Both the position numbers and the translations under genes were made by a program. Below are positions 5,470 through 6,749 of a DNA stretch of 6,749 bases, piece by piece (the stretch's first letter is position 1; each line of letters opens with the position of its first letter). The notes beneath the pieces were generated by a model. That model had not been told where the DNA came from, did not search any database, and was given only the letters and a program-made list of their open reading frames with translations. The DNA lies in NCBI GenBank assembly GCA_046160045.1, contig JBJXGR010000612.1, forward strand, positions 1 to 6,749. The letters run 5' to 3'. Source of the DNA: CAZGUX01 sp046160045. GTDB taxonomy: Bacteria > Acidobacteriota > Terriglobia > Bryobacterales > Bryobacteraceae.

Positions 5470-6749
5470 ATGCGTCTCTTACTTCCACTGCTGGTCCTGG
5501 CCGCCACGCTCCGCGCGGATATCGTTGAACAGGGGCCGAGGAATGCCAAACCCTCGGGCCTGCTGGCCGGAGTCGCGCGAGCCGACATCACGCCCCCGGT
5601 CGGCATCCCGCATCTCAATTGGGGATCGCAGACGCACGTCGAAGCCATCGGCATCGATCCCGCGGGCATGATCGCCACCGCGCTGGTCCTGTCCGACGGG
5701 AAGCAGAAGCTGGCCATGGTGGACATCGACTGCGGGACCTTGCGAGGCCTGGACGATGCGATCACCCGCGCGTCCAGGCAGACCGGCATTCCGGACGCCA
5801 ACATCCGGTTGGCGTGCACCCATACGCATGCAGGGCCCAATTACCAGGCCGAGAAAGGGCCGCTCACCAAAGACCCGGCCCGCTACGAACGCATGCTCAC
5901 CTCGTATCACCAGACCCTGATGGACAAAGTCGTGGGCGCGATCGTCGAAGCCAACGCCAACCTCCGGCCGGTGCATGCCTGGGGCGCGCGCGGCACGGGC
6001 ACTATCAACATCAACCGCCGCGTGCGGGGAACGCCGGCCAGCCCGCCGGCCGTCGGCACCAACCCCGAGGGTTTCGTCGATCGCGAGCTGGTGGTGATCC
6101 GCATCGACGACGCGGAGGGCAAACCCTATGCCGTCCTGGTGAACTTCCAGTGCCACGGCACGGTGTTGACCTACGAGAACAAGATGATCTCGCCGGACTG
6201 GATCGGGATGACCCGCAAAGCCGTGGAGCAGAGCCTTCCGGGCGCGTTGTGCCTCTACTTCCAGGGTGCGGCGGGCAACCAGGGGCCGGTGGAAGGAGGA
6301 ACGGGCGATCTCGCGGTGGCGCACCGGCTGGGGTCGATCCTCGGGCTCCAGGCGGCGGCCCTCGCTCTCGAAACGGAAACGGTGCGGCGCGAGCCGGCGC
6401 TCGAGGGATACGTGGAGTCGAGCGCGTTCGCCGCACGGCAGCCCTGGAGGGTGAAGGGTCCACGCGACGCCACCCTGCGCTTTGCGCGGGAGACGCTCAG
6501 CGTGCCTCCTCGCCAATACACTCCGGGTGAGATCGATCGCATGGCCACGCAGGTGGCCGACGCCCAGAAGAAAGTCGACGCGGCCCGGCAGACCGGCGAC
6601 CGCTGGCAGATGCACCAGGCGGAAGCGCGATGGCGCCGCTTCTCCGATCTGCTGGCGAAGTGGAAGCGCCCGTACGAGCCCACCCCGATCGCGGTCGATG
6701 TCCAGGTTCTCCGAATCGGGGACATGGCCATCGTGGCGATGCCGGGCGA
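5470..6749 (+). CDS. neutral/alkaline non-lysosomal ceramidase N-terminal-family protein, exported, 3' end cut by window edge
   Basis: The first 426 codons are present and the gene runs off the right edge. MRLLLPLLVLAATLRAD is a Sec signal peptide with cleavage likely after LRA (residue 16), so the mature protein is extracytoplasmic. Family marks are GVARADITPPVG (34-45), CTHTHAGP (116-123) with His118 and His120 as zinc ligands, FQCHGT (226-231) with His229 as a further ligand, and QGAAGNQGP (265-273). True neutral ceramidases have a GDVSPN-type hexapeptide whose Ser is the nucleophile; here the matching place reads GNQGP with Gly272, so the normal nucleophile is missing. Residues about 340-395 are rich in charged residues and Gln and may form a helical insertion. 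The fold suggests zinc-dependent amide or ester hydrolysis, but ceramidase activity should not be assumed. The gene is divergent from the oxidoreductase and lacks a ribosome-binding site. Related short proteins annotated as ceramidases are common in Acidobacteriota and Planctomycetota. Confidence 0.9.
   Translation, partial: MRLLLPLLVLAATLRADIVEQGPRNAKPSGLLAGVARADITPPVGIPHLNWGSQTHVEAIGIDPAGMIATALVLSDGKQKLAMVDIDCGTLRGLDDAITRASRQTGIPDANIRLACTHTHAGPNYQAEKGPLTKDPARYERMLTSYHQTLMDKVVGAIVEANANLRPVHAWGARGTGTININRRVRGTPASPPAVGTNPEGFVDRELVVIRIDDAEGKPYAVLVNFQCHGTVLTYENKMISPDWIGMTRKAVEQSLPGALCLYFQGAAGNQGPVEGGTGDLAVAHRLGSILGLQAAALALETETVRREPALEGYVESSAFAARQPWRVKGPRDATLRFARETLSVPPRQYTPGEIDRMATQVADAQKKVDAARQTGDRWQMHQAEARWRRFSDLLAKWKRPYEPTPIAVDVQVLRIGDMAIVAMPG

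Noticed and set aside
5342..5488. N-terminal extension of the oxidoreductase to 5488
   Set aside because: The Tat signal and the AAAGGA ribosome-binding site both point to the ATG at 5341; the extension would also overlap the start of the divergent gene.
5479..6615. 378-residue minus-strand open frame
   Set aside because: It lies antisense to the ceramidase-family gene, whose motifs are unmistakable. The frame is open because of high G+C at third codon positions and contains no recognisable motif.

Overview
This is a GC-rich bacterial window (about two-thirds G+C by eye) with five clear protein-coding genes, one short decayed gene remnant and no RNA gene, CRISPR array or insertion sequence that I can see. 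Several exported catabolic enzymes, three of them with twin-arginine (Tat) signal peptides, suggest a polysaccharide-degrading soil or aquatic lineage such as Acidobacteriota (Bryobacterales/Solibacter-like), Planctomycetota or Verrucomicrobiota. I lean towards Acidobacteriota, but this is an impression from protein style and not a phylogenetic result.

Layout. Positions 1-1244 (minus) hold a Tat-exported sulfatase cut by the left edge. Upstream of it on the same strand, after a 55-base gap, lies a complete sulfatase at 1300-2703 that closely resembles N-sulfoglucosamine sulfohydrolase (heparan N-sulfatase). The two probably form one transcription unit read right to left, although a perfect TATAAT in the gap may give the downstream gene its own promoter. 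A divergent region (2704-2849) separates them from a cytoplasmic alpha/beta hydrolase on the plus strand (2850-3656). Between this hydrolase and the convergent gene that follows lies a 332-base stretch containing a frameshifted, truncated coding remnant (about 3717-3988). A Tat-exported Gfo/Idh/MocA oxidoreductase follows on the minus strand (3989-5341). A 128-base divergent region then leads to a Sec-exported protein of the neutral/alkaline ceramidase N-terminal family (5470 to the right edge, incomplete).

Functionally the window looks like an accessory catabolic neighbourhood. Two sulfatases would remove sulfate from glycans outside the cytoplasm, an exported oxidoreductase may act on sugars or sugar-like compounds, and an exported ceramidase-fold hydrolase may cleave an amide or ester. 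No glycoside hydrolase, polysaccharide lyase, transporter or sulfatase-maturing enzyme is inside the window, so the substrate cannot be fixed.

The most notable points are the SGSH-like sulfatase with all expected active-site residues, its partner sulfatase with several non-standard residues at metal-site positions, the ceramidase-family protein with Gly where the catalytic Ser should be, and the frameshifted remnant. I see no convincing evidence of a wholly new biological system.
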